From Sporichthya brevicatena (GTDB lineage: Bacteria > Actinomycetota > Actinomycetes > Sporichthyales > Sporichthyaceae), in the NCBI RefSeq assembly GCF_039525035.1, contig NZ_BAAAHE010000040.1, forward strand, positions 1 through 64,000: a stretch of 64,000 bases of DNA, given 5' to 3'. Below, piece by piece: positions 15,806 through 24,106 of this stretch. Positions within the stretch are counted from its first letter, which is position 1; each line of letters starts with the position of its first letter. Made by a program: the position numbers and the translations under genes. The notes beneath the pieces were generated by a model. It had not been told where the DNA came from. It was given only the letters and a program-made list of their open reading frames with translations, and did not search any database.

Positions 15806-17320
15806 GTGCGACCTCGTCTGTCCCTGGCGGTCCTCGCCGGGATCGCGCTCGCGCTCGCGTTCCCGCCGTACGACCTGTGGCCGCTGGCGTTCCCAGCCGT
15901 CGCCGCGCTCAGCCTGCTCGTCCGGGACCTGACTCCGAAGCGCGCCGCGGCGGTCGGCTACGTCTACGCGCTCGCGTTCTTCCTGACGTTGATCCGCTGG
16001 CTGCACGTCATCGGCTGGGACGCGATGATCGTGCTCTCGCTGCTCGAGTCGGCCTTCTACGCGCCGGCCGCGATCGCGATGGCCTGGAGCTACCGCTACC
16101 GCGCCTGGCCGCTGATCCACGCCGGACTCTGGGTGCTCGTCGAGGCCCTGCGTTCGCGCCAACCGCTCGGGGGTTTTCCCTGGGGCAAGCTCGCGTTCGG
16201 GGTGGTCGACTCCCCGCTCGCCGCGCTCGCGTCGATCGGCGGCAGTCCGCTCGTCAGCGCCGGCGTCGCCGCCGCCGGGACCGCGCTCGCCGCCGTCGTC
16301 CTCGCCGCCCGTTCCGGGCGGGTCCGGCCCGCGGGCGTGCTCGCCGGCGGGACGCTCGCCGGTGTGCTCGCCTGCCTGGCGATCCCGTTGCCGACCTCGG
16401 GCGGCTCGAGCGCGACCGTCGCGCTCGTCCAGGGCAACGTGCCGCGCGCCGGCCTCTCGCTCGCGGCGCAGCGCGACGCTGTCATCACCAACCACCTCAC
16501 GGCCACGCACCAGCTCGCGGCGGACATCCGCGCCGGCAAGGTGCCCGCGCCACAGATGGTCATCTGGCCCGAGAACGCCTCCGACGAGGACCCGTTCCGC
16601 GACCCGGACGTCTTCGCGCGCATGAACGACGCCGTCCGCGACGTCGGTGCCGACACCCTCATCGGCACGGTGCTCGACGCCCCGCCTGACCACGTCACCA
16701 ACACCGCGATCGTCTGGTCGCCCACGTCCGGCCCGGGGCAGCGGTATACCAAGCGCAAGCTGGTGCCGTTCGGCGAGTACATCCCGATGCGCGACCTGAT
16801 GACGAAGTTCATCGGCCGCCTCGCGCTGATCCCGCGCGACTTCCTGCCGGGAACCGAGTCCGGGGTCCTCGACCTCGGGGGCACGCGCGTCGGGGACGTC
16901 ATCTGCTTCGAGGTTGCGTTCGACGGTCTGGTCCGCGAGACCGTGCGCGACGGCGGGAAGCTGCTCGTCGTCCAGACCAACAACGCCACCTACGGCCGGA
17001 CCGGCCAGCCCGAGCAGCAGCTCGCGATCTCGCGTCTGCGCTCGATCGAGCACGGCCGCGCGATGGTGATCGCCGCCACCAGCGGGATCAGTGGCGTCAT
17101 CCGCGCGGACGGCAGCGTGGAGCACCGCACCCAGGAGTTCACGCAGCGCGTGATCGTCGCCGAGGTGCCGCTGCGCGGGGCGAAGACCCTCGCGACCCGG
17201 CTGGGCGCCTGGGTCGAGCTCGCGTTGTGCCTGCCCGTCGGTGTACTGCTCGTCACCGCGTGGCTGCGCCGGTTCCGCGCTCGACGTGCGGGCGACCCGG
17301 TTACGGTGGCTTCACCATGA
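15806..17320 (+). CDS. lnt: apolipoprotein N-acyltransferase
   Basis: Adds the third acyl chain to lipoproteins in the membrane. The 504-residue protein has about six N-terminal transmembrane helices (from LSLAVLAGIALALAFPP) and a nitrilase-like domain with the Glu-Lys-Cys triad: Glu in WPENASDE, Lys in KLVPFGEYIPM and Cys in GDVICFEVAFDG. A further C-terminal transmembrane helix follows. GTG 15806 is fixed by GGAGGAGG at 15794-15801. The stop overlaps the ATG of the dolichol-phosphate-mannose-like synthase by ATGA. In mycobacteria the same two functions are fused or adjacent. Confidence 0.92.
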   Translation: MRPRLSLAVLAGIALALAFPPYDLWPLAFPAVAALSLLVRDLTPKRAAAVGYVYALAFFLTLIRWLHVIGWDAMIVLSLLESAFYAPAAIAMAWSYRYRAWPLIHAGLWVLVEALRSRQPLGGFPWGKLAFGVVDSPLAALASIGGSPLVSAGVAAAGTALAAVVLAARSGRVRPAGVLAGGTLAGVLACLAIPLPTSGGSSATVALVQGNVPRAGLSLAAQRDAVITNHLTATHQLAADIRAGKVPAPQMVIWPENASDEDPFRDPDVFARMNDAVRDVGADTLIGTVLDAPPDHVTNTAIVWSPTSGPGQRYTKRKLVPFGEYIPMRDLMTKFIGRLALIPRDFLPGTESGVLDLGGTRVGDVICFEVAFDGLVRETVRDGGKLLVVQTNNATYGRTGQPEQQLAISRLRSIEHGRAMVIAATSGISGVIRADGSVEHRTQEFTQRVIVAEVPLRGAKTLATRLGAWVELALCLPVGVLLVTAWLRRFRARRAGDPVTVASP

Positions 17321-18102
17321 GTGAGCCCGTCCAGCCGTCGGTGCTGGTCATCGTCCCGACCTACAACGAGGCGCCCAACATCGTCGCGGTGACCGCGCGG
17401 CTGCGGGAGGCCGTCCCGTACGCGGACGTCCTGATCGCCGACGACAACAGCCCGGACGGCACCGGCGACCTCGCCGACTCCCTCGCCGCGTCCGACTCGC
17501 AGGTGCACGTGATGCACCGCGCCGGCAAGGCCGGTCTCGGCGCCGCGTACCTCGCCGGCTTCGCCTGGGGCCTGGACCGCGGCTACGACGTCCTCGTCGA
17601 GATGGACGCCGACGGTTCCCACCGGCCCGAGGACCTGCCCCGCCTGCTCGCCGCGCTCAAGGACAACGGCGGCACGGCCGACCTCGTGCTCGGTTCCCGC
17701 TGGGTCCCCGGTGGCGCCGTCGTGAACTGGCCCGCGACGCGCAAGCTGATCTCGCGCGGCGGCACCCTCTACGCGAAGCTCGCCCTCGGCATCCCGATCC
17801 GCGACGCGACTGGCGGTTTCCGCGCCTTCCGTGCCGACACCCTGCGCGGCCTCGACATGCAGGACGTCGCGTCCCAGGGCTACTGCTTCCAGATCGACCT
17901 GGCGTGGCGGGCCGTCCAGCGCGGGTTCACGGTCGTCGAGGTGCCGATCACCTTCGTCGAGCGCGAGCACGGCGTCTCCAAGATGAGCCGCGGCATCGTC
18001 ACCGAGGCGCTCTGGCGCGTCACGACGTGGGGCGTCGCCCACCGCGTCGCCCGGCTCCGCCGCGGCAACCGCGCCACGCCCACCCCGCCCGCCCGGGTCT
18101 GA
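17317..18102 (+). CDS. ppm1: polyprenol monophosphomannose synthase
   Basis: GT2 glycosyltransferase (261 residues) that transfers mannose from GDP-mannose to polyprenyl phosphate, making the lipid donor for protein and lipoglycan mannosylation. Seen: VLVIVPTYNEAPNI at the N-terminus, ADDNSPDGT, the DxD motif in VEMDADGSH, and LVLGSRWVPGG. No C-terminal membrane helices are present, as in the mycobacterial Ppm1 catalytic domain. It overlaps lnt, so the two are translationally coupled. GDP-mannose may be supplied by the nucleotidyltransferase fusion at 60719. Confidence 0.92.
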   Translation: MSEPVQPSVLVIVPTYNEAPNIVAVTARLREAVPYADVLIADDNSPDGTGDLADSLAASDSQVHVMHRAGKAGLGAAYLAGFAWGLDRGYDVLVEMDADGSHRPEDLPRLLAALKDNGGTADLVLGSRWVPGGAVVNWPATRKLISRGGTLYAKLALGIPIRDATGGFRAFRADTLRGLDMQDVASQGYCFQIDLAWRAVQRGFTVVEVPITFVEREHGVSKMSRGIVTEALWRVTTWGVAHRVARLRRGNRATPTPPARV

Positions 18103-18116
18103 CCCGCGCGCCCTCT

Positions 18117-18139
18117 CCTGCGGGATGACGTCCCGCAGG
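18117..18139 (+). terminator. hairpin after ppm1
   Basis: CCTGCGGGA (18117-18125) pairs with TCCCGCAGG (18131-18139) around TGACG, a plausible terminator of lnt-ppm1. The inner CGGGATGACGTCCCG recurs as its reverse complement at 18181-18195, just before fxsA. Confidence 0.6.
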
Positions 18140-18180
18140 GGTGCCCTGTCGGCCCGCGTACGGGCTGACACGGCTGCGCC

Positions 18181-18195
18181 CGGGACGTCATCCCG
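18181..18195. repeat. reverse-complement copy of the ppm1 hairpin core
   Basis: CGGGACGTCATCCCG is the exact reverse complement of CGGGATGACGTCCCG at 18121-18135. The two copies could pair with each other over the 45-base gap as an alternative to the local hairpin. A related palindrome, GGGGATGTCATCCCC, occurs at 18692-18706 inside fxsA. Confidence 0.6.
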
Positions 18196-18220
18196 CGGGT
18201 GGTGGGGGAGGATGGGCGGC

Positions 18221-18727
18221 ATGCCGTTGCTCGTGGTCCTCGCCCTGCTGATCGTGCCGATCGCCGAGATCTACGTGATCGTGCAGGTCGGCCAGGAGAT
18301 CGGCGCGGGCTGGACGATCCTCCTGCTGATGGGCTCGGCCGTCCTCGGCAGCTGGCTGATCAAGCGCGAGGGCCGACGGGCCTGGCTCGCGCTCCGGGAG
18401 AAGGTGAACAGCGGCGGGCTGCCCGCGAAGGAACTCGCCGACGGCGCGCTGATCCTGATCGGCGGCACGCTGCTGCTGGCGCCCGGCTTCCTGTCCGACA
18501 CCGTCGGGCTCTTCCTCGTCCTGCCGTTCACCCGACCGCTCGCGAGGCGGGGCCTCGTGGTCTTCGCGAAGCGCTACTTCGTCGTCATCCCCGGCGGGCC
18601 GACCGGTCCCGGCGGCTTCGGGCCCGGCGGCTTCGGGCCCGGCGGCTTCGGTCCTGGCGGCTTCGGTCCTGGCCGGCGGCCGGACGGCCGCGGGGATGTC
18701 ATCCCCGGCGAGATCGTCGACGAGTAA
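18221..18727 (+). CDS. fxsA: FxsA family membrane protein
   Basis: Small membrane protein of the FxsA family (168 residues), known in E. coli for relieving exclusion of phage T7 when overproduced; the normal role is unknown. Transmembrane segments are LLVVLALLIVPIAEIYVIV and ILLLMGSAVLGSWLI, then GALILIGGTLLLAPGFLSDT, a family signature. The tail has four GGFGP repeats, encoded by 15-base units, and an end (RGDVIPGEIVDE) that includes a 15-base palindrome. Start ATG 18221 lies 10 bases after GGAG; ATG 18212 is an alternative. Confidence 0.9.
   Translation: MPLLVVLALLIVPIAEIYVIVQVGQEIGAGWTILLLMGSAVLGSWLIKREGRRAWLALREKVNSGGLPAKELADGALILIGGTLLLAPGFLSDTVGLFLVLPFTRPLARRGLVVFAKRYFVVIPGGPTGPGGFGPGGFGPGGFGPGGFGPGRRPDGRGDVIPGEIVDE
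18611..18670 (+). repeat. 15-base tandem repeat, 4 copies, in fxsA
   Basis: Four head-to-tail copies of GGCGGCTTCGGGCCC (last two ending GGTCCT) encode Gly-Gly-Phe-Gly-Pro. The unit keeps the reading frame. The first two and last two copies differ in the same way, so the array probably grew by duplication of pairs. Confidence 0.9.
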
Positions 18728-18774
18728 TCCACATATCCACAGCCGGGGTTGTGGAGAACCGGCGCCAGATGTGG

Positions 18775-18816
18775 AAAAACCCCACCAAGGGGTGACACCC
18801 CCTTGGTGGGGTTGTT
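18775..18816. terminator. bidirectional terminator between fxsA and rbpA
   Basis: AACCCCACCAAGGGG (18778-18792) pairs over 15 bases with CCCCTTGGTGGGGTT (18799-18813) around TGACAC. An A run precedes the stem and TTGTTT follows it, so it has a U tract on both strands, fitting the convergent genes on either side. Confidence 0.92.
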
Positions 18817-18869
18817 TCGCAGGTCTGTTCGGTTGTGCGGTCGCGCGGGTCGGCGCGGGGCGCGTCGGG

Positions 18870-19238
18870 TCAGGCCGACTTGCGGGTGGCCGGGTGGCCG
18901 GGGATCCCACCGGCGCGGAGGACGGCCAGGCGCTCCTCGAGGATCTCTTCGAGCTCCTCGCGCGTCCGGCGCTCCATCAACATGTCCCAGTGGGTGCGGG
19001 CCGGCTTGCCCCGCTTGTCGTCCTGCTCGGGGTTGTCGGCACGCAGTGCGACGTTGCCGCAGACACGGCACTCCCAGACCACCGGAACCTCTTCGGCCTC
19101 GGCCGAGAAGGGCACCTCGAACGCGTGCCCCTTCGGGCAGGCGTAGCCCACGACCTGGCGCGGGGCCAGCTCGATGTCCCGGTCGGTCTCGTAGCTCGTC
19201 GCGCCGAGCCGCGAGCCGCGCAGTGCTCGCTCACTCAT
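18870..19238 (-). CDS. rbpA: RNA polymerase-binding protein RbpA
   Basis: Actinobacteria-specific activator that binds sigma A/HrdB-type sigma factors and stabilises the open complex. The 122-residue protein has the zinc-binding core (ACPKGH and ECRVCGN) and the basic linker plus sigma-interacting helix (KPARTHWDMLMERRTREELEEILEERL). ATG 19238 is preceded by AGGAGG with good spacing. A close match to a sigma-R promoter lies upstream at 19317-19343, as known for rbpA of Streptomyces. The presence of this gene is one of the firmest indications that the host is an actinomycete. Confidence 0.96.
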   Translation of the reverse strand: MSERALRGSRLGATSYETDRDIELAPRQVVGYACPKGHAFEVPFSAEAEEVPVVWECRVCGNVALRADNPEQDDKRGKPARTHWDMLMERRTREELEEILEERLAVLRAGGIPGHPATRKSA

Positions 19239-19295
19239 GTTCCGCCGCCTCCTGGGCTCCAGGCCCTGTCGTGGCAATCCCCCGGTTGGGAGCTA

Positions 19296-19315
19296 CTCGT
19301 ACTCACTGGTACGAG
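19296..19315. promoter_or_regulatory. inverted repeat in the rbpA leader
   Basis: CTCGTAC (19296-19302) and GTACGAG (19309-19315) form a 7-base inverted repeat around 6 bases. It lies at or just past the predicted rbpA start point and could be an operator or a 5' hairpin of the message. Confidence 0.4.
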
Positions 19316-19316
19316 C

Positions 19317-19343
19317 AACGGCCCGATGCTGCTATCAATTCCC
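19317..19343 (-). promoter_or_regulatory. sigma-R/sigma-H-type promoter of rbpA
   Basis: On the minus strand GGGAAT (19343-19338) is followed after exactly 18 bases by GTT (19319-19317). This fits the GGAAT-N18/19-GTT consensus of the thiol-stress sigma factors SigR/SigH. rbpA is a known target of SigR in Streptomyces. A palindrome, CGAAAC-C-GTTTCG, at 19357-19369 lies just upstream. Bases 19370-19549 contain nothing else I can name. Confidence 0.75.
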
Positions 19344-19549
19344 GGGAGCCGGTGTACGAAACCGTTTCGCCACCCTCTTGGTACCGCGTCCGGAGGCCGT
19401 CCGCCACTGAATTCGGGTCAAAGTTACCAACGCGTAGCGCCTTCCCAGTCCGACCACAGCGTCGCCACAGAAAACGCCACCGAAAGGCGGTATGCGCAGG
19501 TCACGGGCCAGCACGCCCCGTCGGCGGGTCTCGTGGGGCCGGGCCGGGA

Positions 19550-21235
19550 TCAGCCCCGCAGCGCGCCGACGTCCAGCGTGAGCGGACCCGCGGCCGGCAG
19601 CCCGAGGGCGGTGGCGAGCTCCGCCCAGGAACCCCACCCGGCGGCCGCGACCGAGGTGGCGAAGGACACGGGCCCGAGCGCGGCCGCGGCCCGGGGGTCC
19701 TCGCTCGACCGGGGCCGGGCGAAGCGGTTCAGGGGAGACGGGACGGGCAGGGGCCGCGCCGGGGCGTCGGGGGAGAGGCCGGCGAGGGCACGGGCCTGCG
19801 CGACGGCCTCCGGCAGCCCGCCGAAGGCGTCGACCAGGCCGCGTTCGCGAGCGTCCGCCCCGGTCCAGACCCGGCCCCGCGCCGCCACCTCGATCTCCTC
19901 CGCCGAGAGCCCCCGGGCGGCCGCGACCTTCGCCTTGAAGTCGGCGTAGACCCGGTCCAGCCAGGCCTCGAGCGCGGCGAGCTGGTCGGCGTCGAACCCG
20001 ACGCGCGGCGACGACATCCGGGCCCGCGCGCCGACGGCGACCGCGTCGTGGTCGATGCCGTGCCGGGTGAGGACGTCGCCCACGACGAGCTTGCCGCCGA
20101 ACACCCCGATCGAGCCGGTGACGGTCGTGGGCTGCGCGAGGATCCGGTCCGCGCCGATCGCGACGTAGTAGCCGCCCGACGCGGCGACCGCGCCCATGGA
20201 GACGACCAGTGGCTTGCCGGCGGCTCGCAGCCCCTGTGAGGTCCGCCAGATCGCGTCCGAGGCGATGTAGGAACCGCCGGGGGAGTCGACGCGCAGGACG
20301 ACCGCGCCGACGTGCTCGTCGCGCGCCGCGGCCCGTAGGGCCGCGTTCACGGTGTCGGCCCCCGCGGCCGCTCCGAACAGGTTGCGGCCGCTGCGGCCGG
20401 ACCGGATCGTGCCGACGACGTCGACGACCGCGACGTGGCGCCGGTCCCGGGCGGTGGCGGTGCGGAGCCGGGCGGCCGGGGTCTCGGTGAGGCGGTGCAG
20501 GAACCGCAGCTGCGCCCCGGGCAGCCGCGCGGTCAGGGCCGCGTACGCCTCGTCCCGGTAGCCCAGGTGGTCGACCAGCCCGGCGGCGAGGGCGTCCTCC
20601 GCCGCGATCGGCGCCCGGTCGACGAGGGTGCGCAGGTCGTCGGCGTCCAGCCCGCGGCGTTCCGCGAGCTCCTCCAGCACCGTGCCCAGGCTCGAGGTCA
20701 CCAGACGGGTCATCGCCTCGCGGTGGGGCTCGGTGTACCCGCGCTCGGTCACCAGATTCGGCGCGTTCTTGTACTCGCGCCGAGCACCGACCTCGGCCCG
20801 CAGCCCGAGCCGGTCGAACAGCTCGCGGAGGAACAGTGCCTCGGCCGCCATCCCGGTGACGCCGACCTCCCCGGTCGGCTGCAGCCAGATCTCCGAGCAC
20901 CCCGTCGCGATCAGGTAGCCCGACGTCCCGCGACCGAACTCGCCGAACGTCTCCGCCCACGCGACCGTCGGGCGGCCGGAGGCGCCGAACTCGGTGAGGG
21001 CGTCGCGCAGTTCCTGGGCGTGCGCCAGGGGGTGCGAGGTGCCGCCGGTGCGGACGATCAGCCCCGCCACCCGCGGGTCCTTCGCCGCGCGATGCAGGTC
21101 CGCGAGCACCGTGCGCAGCGCCGGTTGGCCGCGGCCCAGGGCCTTCGCCAGCGGGGCCTGCGGGGGTGGGTCGACGAGCGGGACGTCGAGGTCGAGCTCG
21201 AGCAGGAACGACGGGCGGCGACCGGGCAGCGACAT
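19550..21235 (-). CDS. sppA: signal peptide peptidase SppA, 67K type
   Basis: Serine protease that digests remnant signal peptides. The 561-residue protein is the long, two-domain form. The predicted catalytic lysine is K156 in REYKNAPN, and the nucleophile is about S353 in GAVAASGGYY; the motif DSPGGSY lies shortly before. There is no clear N-terminal membrane anchor, unlike the E. coli enzyme. ATG 21235 lies 11 bases beyond the stop of modC, so it is probably the last gene of the molybdate operon transcript, perhaps by chance of order. Confidence 0.9.
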   Translation of the reverse strand: MSLPGRRPSFLLELDLDVPLVDPPPQAPLAKALGRGQPALRTVLADLHRAAKDPRVAGLIVRTGGTSHPLAHAQELRDALTEFGASGRPTVAWAETFGEFGRGTSGYLIATGCSEIWLQPTGEVGVTGMAAEALFLRELFDRLGLRAEVGARREYKNAPNLVTERGYTEPHREAMTRLVTSSLGTVLEELAERRGLDADDLRTLVDRAPIAAEDALAAGLVDHLGYRDEAYAALTARLPGAQLRFLHRLTETPAARLRTATARDRRHVAVVDVVGTIRSGRSGRNLFGAAAGADTVNAALRAAARDEHVGAVVLRVDSPGGSYIASDAIWRTSQGLRAAGKPLVVSMGAVAASGGYYVAIGADRILAQPTTVTGSIGVFGGKLVVGDVLTRHGIDHDAVAVGARARMSSPRVGFDADQLAALEAWLDRVYADFKAKVAAARGLSAEEIEVAARGRVWTGADARERGLVDAFGGLPEAVAQARALAGLSPDAPARPLPVPSPLNRFARPRSSEDPRAAAALGPVSFATSVAAAGWGSWAELATALGLPAAGPLTLDVGALRG

Positions 21236-21245
21236 GATCGCCACC

Positions 21246-22310
21246 CTAGGCGGGATAGACCGAGGTCTCCGTCGCTTTCACGGTGGCCCAGACCTGCCGG
21301 CCGGGCACGAGGTCGAGGTCCGCCACCGCGCCGGCGGTGACGTCCGCGAGGACGTCCAGCGCGCCCTCCAACCGCAGGCGCACCGCGCCGGCGTGCAGCT
21401 CCATGTCGGTGATCTGCGCGGGGAAGACGTTCCGCGGCGTACCCACCGGCCGCTCGGTGAAGACGCTGACCGCGGACGGCGAGAACGCGACGAGCACCTC
21501 GACCGGATCGTGCGGCGCGAGGTGGTCCATAACGGCGGAGATCACCGTCCCGTCCGGCAACCGCACGCCCGTGGTGTCGGCGATCCCGCGGTAGAGGTTC
21601 AACCCGACGAGTTGCGCGACGTAGTCGGTCTGCGGGTGACGGGCGACCTCGGCGACCGGTCCGCGCTGCACCGCCCGGCCCTCCTCCAGGACGAGGACGT
21701 CGGAGGCGAGCACCATCGCGTCGAGCGGGTCGTGGGTGACGAGCACCGTCGCGCCGCCGAAATCGGCCAGGTGCTTGCGGAGGTTCGTGCGGACGTCGAG
21801 CCGCGTGCGCGCGTCGAGGGCGGCCAACGGCTCGTCGAGCAGCAGCAGCTTCGGTTCCGGGGCGAGCGCGCGGGCCAGAGCCACCCGCTGCGCCTGGCCG
21901 CCGGAGAGCGAACCCGGCTTCTTACGCGCGTGCTCGGTGAGGCCGACGCGCTCGATCCAGGCCGCCGCGCGCTCCCGGGCCTCGGTCTTCCCGACGCCGC
22001 GCGTGCGCAGCCCGAAGGCGACGTTGTCGAGTGCGGACAGGTTGGGGAACAGCCGGTAGTCCTGCCAGACGACACCGATCGGCCGGCGCTCCGGTGCGAC
22101 GTGGACGCCCGGCCCGTCGAGCACGGTGCCGTCGAGGCGGACCTCGCCCTCGTACGGGCGCAGCAGCCCGGTGAGGACGCGCAACGCGGTCGACTTGCCC
22201 GCCCCGTTCGGGCCCAGCAGGGCCACGGTCCCACCCGGGGGCACGGTCAGGCCGAGGTCCAGGTGGAAGGTGCCACGGCCGACGCGGAAGTCCGCGGTCA
22301 GTCCGGTCAT
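21246..22310 (-). CDS. modC: molybdate ABC transporter ATP-binding protein
   Basis: ATPase of the molybdate importer (354 residues). Walker A is GPNGAGKST, the signature is LSGGQAQRVALARAL and Walker B is LLLLDEPLAALD. The last 90 residues form the MOP/TOBE domain that binds molybdate (from around NVFPAQITDMELHAGAVRLRL). The ATG overlaps the modB stop by ATGA. Sulfate or spermidine ATPases lack this combination with ModA/ModB neighbours, so molybdate is the best substrate call. Confidence 0.93.
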   Translation of the reverse strand: MTGLTADFRVGRGTFHLDLGLTVPPGGTVALLGPNGAGKSTALRVLTGLLRPYEGEVRLDGTVLDGPGVHVAPERRPIGVVWQDYRLFPNLSALDNVAFGLRTRGVGKTEARERAAAWIERVGLTEHARKKPGSLSGGQAQRVALARALAPEPKLLLLDEPLAALDARTRLDVRTNLRKHLADFGGATVLVTHDPLDAMVLASDVLVLEEGRAVQRGPVAEVARHPQTDYVAQLVGLNLYRGIADTTGVRLPDGTVISAVMDHLAPHDPVEVLVAFSPSAVSVFTERPVGTPRNVFPAQITDMELHAGAVRLRLEGALDVLADVTAGAVADLDLVPGRQVWATVKATETSVYPA

Positions 22311-23173
22311 CGCGTCCGTCCCGGCGAGATCCAGTGCTCGCGCAGGCTGGCGAGCACGACGACCGAGATCACCATGAGCACCAGGCTCAGCGCGATCGCG
22401 GTGTCCGGGTGACCGGCTTCGAGCTCGCGGTAGACGGCGGAGGGCATGACCATCGTCCGGCCCTCGAGGCTGCCCGCGAAGGTGACCGTCGCGCCGAACT
22501 CGCCGAGCGCGCGGGCCCAGCAGAGCACCGCGCCGGCGGCGATACCCGGCATCACCTGAGGGAGCGTCACTCGTCGGAACGCGTACCAGCGGGTGGCTCC
22601 GAGCGTGCTGGCCGCCTCGGTGAAACGGGGATCCGCGCCGCGCAGGGCGCCCTCCACGGCGATGATCAGGAACGGCATCGCGACGAACGTCTCGGCGATG
22701 ATCACCGCGTTCGTGGTGAAGGGGAGCGAGTAGCCGGTCCAGTCGTGGACGTGCTGACCGATCACGCCCCGGCGGCCGAGCGCGGCGAAGAGCGCGACAC
22801 CACCGACGACCGGTGGCAGCACCAGTGGGACCGTCACCAGTGCGCGCACCAGGCCACGGCCGCGGAACCGGCCGTGCGCGAGCACCACGGCGATCGGCAC
22901 CCCGAGCAGGAGCGAGAGCAGCGTCGCCATCGACGCCGTGTACATCGACCGGGCGAGCGCGTCGCGCACGATCTCTCGGCCGAGCTGGTCGGGCAGCTCG
23001 GTCCACGGCGCGCGCACCATCAGACCGACGAGCGGGATGATCAGGAAGACCAGGCCGATGCCGGCCGGCGCGAGCAGCAGCGGCGGGATCCCGGACCGCT
23101 CCCGGGGCGCGCGCGGAGGGCGGGCCCCGCCGCCCACGGGGCCCGCCCTCTCGCTCTCGGTGGAGATGCTCAT
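22307..23173 (-). CDS. modB: molybdate ABC transporter permease
   Basis: Integral membrane permease of 288 residues with about six transmembrane helices. The EAA loop that contacts the ATPase is EAASTLGATRWYAFRRVTLPQVMPGIAAG. The first 25 residues are a proline-, glycine- and arginine-rich cytoplasmic extension. Overlap with modC and close spacing to modA show an operon for molybdate uptake. Confidence 0.93.
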   Translation of the reverse strand: MSISTESERAGPVGGGARPPRAPRERSGIPPLLLAPAGIGLVFLIIPLVGLMVRAPWTELPDQLGREIVRDALARSMYTASMATLLSLLLGVPIAVVLAHGRFRGRGLVRALVTVPLVLPPVVGGVALFAALGRRGVIGQHVHDWTGYSLPFTTNAVIIAETFVAMPFLIIAVEGALRGADPRFTEAASTLGATRWYAFRRVTLPQVMPGIAAGAVLCWARALGEFGATVTFAGSLEGRTMVMPSAVYRELEAGHPDTAIALSLVLMVISVVVLASLREHWISPGRTR

Positions 23174-23200
23174 CGCCCTCGCGATGCTGCCACGCCGTCG

Positions 23201-24055
23201 CTACGACGCCGGCGAGGCGGAGGGCGACGCGCTCTCCGTCGCCCCGGGAGACTCGAAGCCCGCCGCCTTGAGCACGTCCTGCGCGGCGTCGGTCTGGATG
23301 AACTCGACGAACTGGGTTGCCAGGTCCGCGTGCTTGGCGTCCTTCAACGCACTGATCAGGTAGTCGTTGATCGCGAGGTCCGACTCCTCGAAGCTGATGC
23401 CTTCGACCTTGCCGGCGGCGGCCGACAGCACGTCGGTGTGATACACGAGCGCCGCGTCGACCTCGCCGGCCTCGACCTTGGTGAGTACGGCCTTCACGTC
23501 AGCCTCGCGGGTGTCGGGCTTCGGGGTGATGTTCGCGGCGGCGAACATCTTGTCCGCGGCCGCACCGCACGGGGCGGTGTCGGCGCACAGCGCGATGTCG
23601 AGGCCGTCGTCGGCGAAGTCCTCGATGTCGTCGACCTCGCCCGGGTTGCCCGCGGGCACCGCGATCTCGAGCCGGTTCTTCACGAACGTCACGGCTTCAC
23701 CGGCACCGTTGCCGGCGTCGGTGACGGTCGTCATCGTGGCGGGGGATGCGGAGGCGAACACGTCCGCGGGTGCGCCCTCGTTGATCTGGGTCGCGAGTGT
23801 GCCGCTGGACCCGAAGTTGAAACGCACCGTCACCCCGGGGTGGTCGGACTCGAACTTCTTGCCGAGCTCCGTGAAGGCCCCGGTGAGCGAGGCCGCGGCG
23901 AACACCATCAGCTCGCGGCGCTCGGCGGCGGGCGTGCTCGAACCCGACGGCACGAGCGCATCGTCGTCGTCGTTGGAGCACGCGGCGAGGGGCAGGGCCA
24001 GGGCGAGAGCGGCGACGACGGCGCAGCTGCGCCGAAACCGCGGAGAGCGGGACAT
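23201..24055 (-). CDS. modA: molybdate-binding lipoprotein
   Basis: Periplasm-side binding protein of the importer, 284 residues. The lipobox is LPLAAC with the acylated Cys at residue 26. Molybdate ligand regions are VFAAASLTGAFTEL and FNFGSSGTLATQI, followed by GAPADVFASASP, the classic ModA order. GGAG precedes the start. The C-terminal tail is rich in Ser, Ala and Pro. The lipoprotein would be processed with help from Lnt, encoded nearby. Confidence 0.94.
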   Translation of the reverse strand: MSRSPRFRRSCAVVAALALALPLAACSNDDDDALVPSGSSTPAAERRELMVFAAASLTGAFTELGKKFESDHPGVTVRFNFGSSGTLATQINEGAPADVFASASPATMTTVTDAGNGAGEAVTFVKNRLEIAVPAGNPGEVDDIEDFADDGLDIALCADTAPCGAAADKMFAAANITPKPDTREADVKAVLTKVEAGEVDAALVYHTDVLSAAAGKVEGISFEESDLAINDYLISALKDAKHADLATQFVEFIQTDAAQDVLKAAGFESPGATESASPSASPAS

Positions 24056-24106
24056 GGAGGTCTCCAGAGTTCGCAGGTCCAGGTGGGGCGGCGATGTGAG
24101 GCGGCG

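Noticed and set aside
18729-18760. DnaA-box-like words (TATCCACA and TTGTGGA) after fxsA, possible origin
   Set aside because: Only two words are near-matches, and neither dnaA, dnaN nor parAB genes lie nearby.
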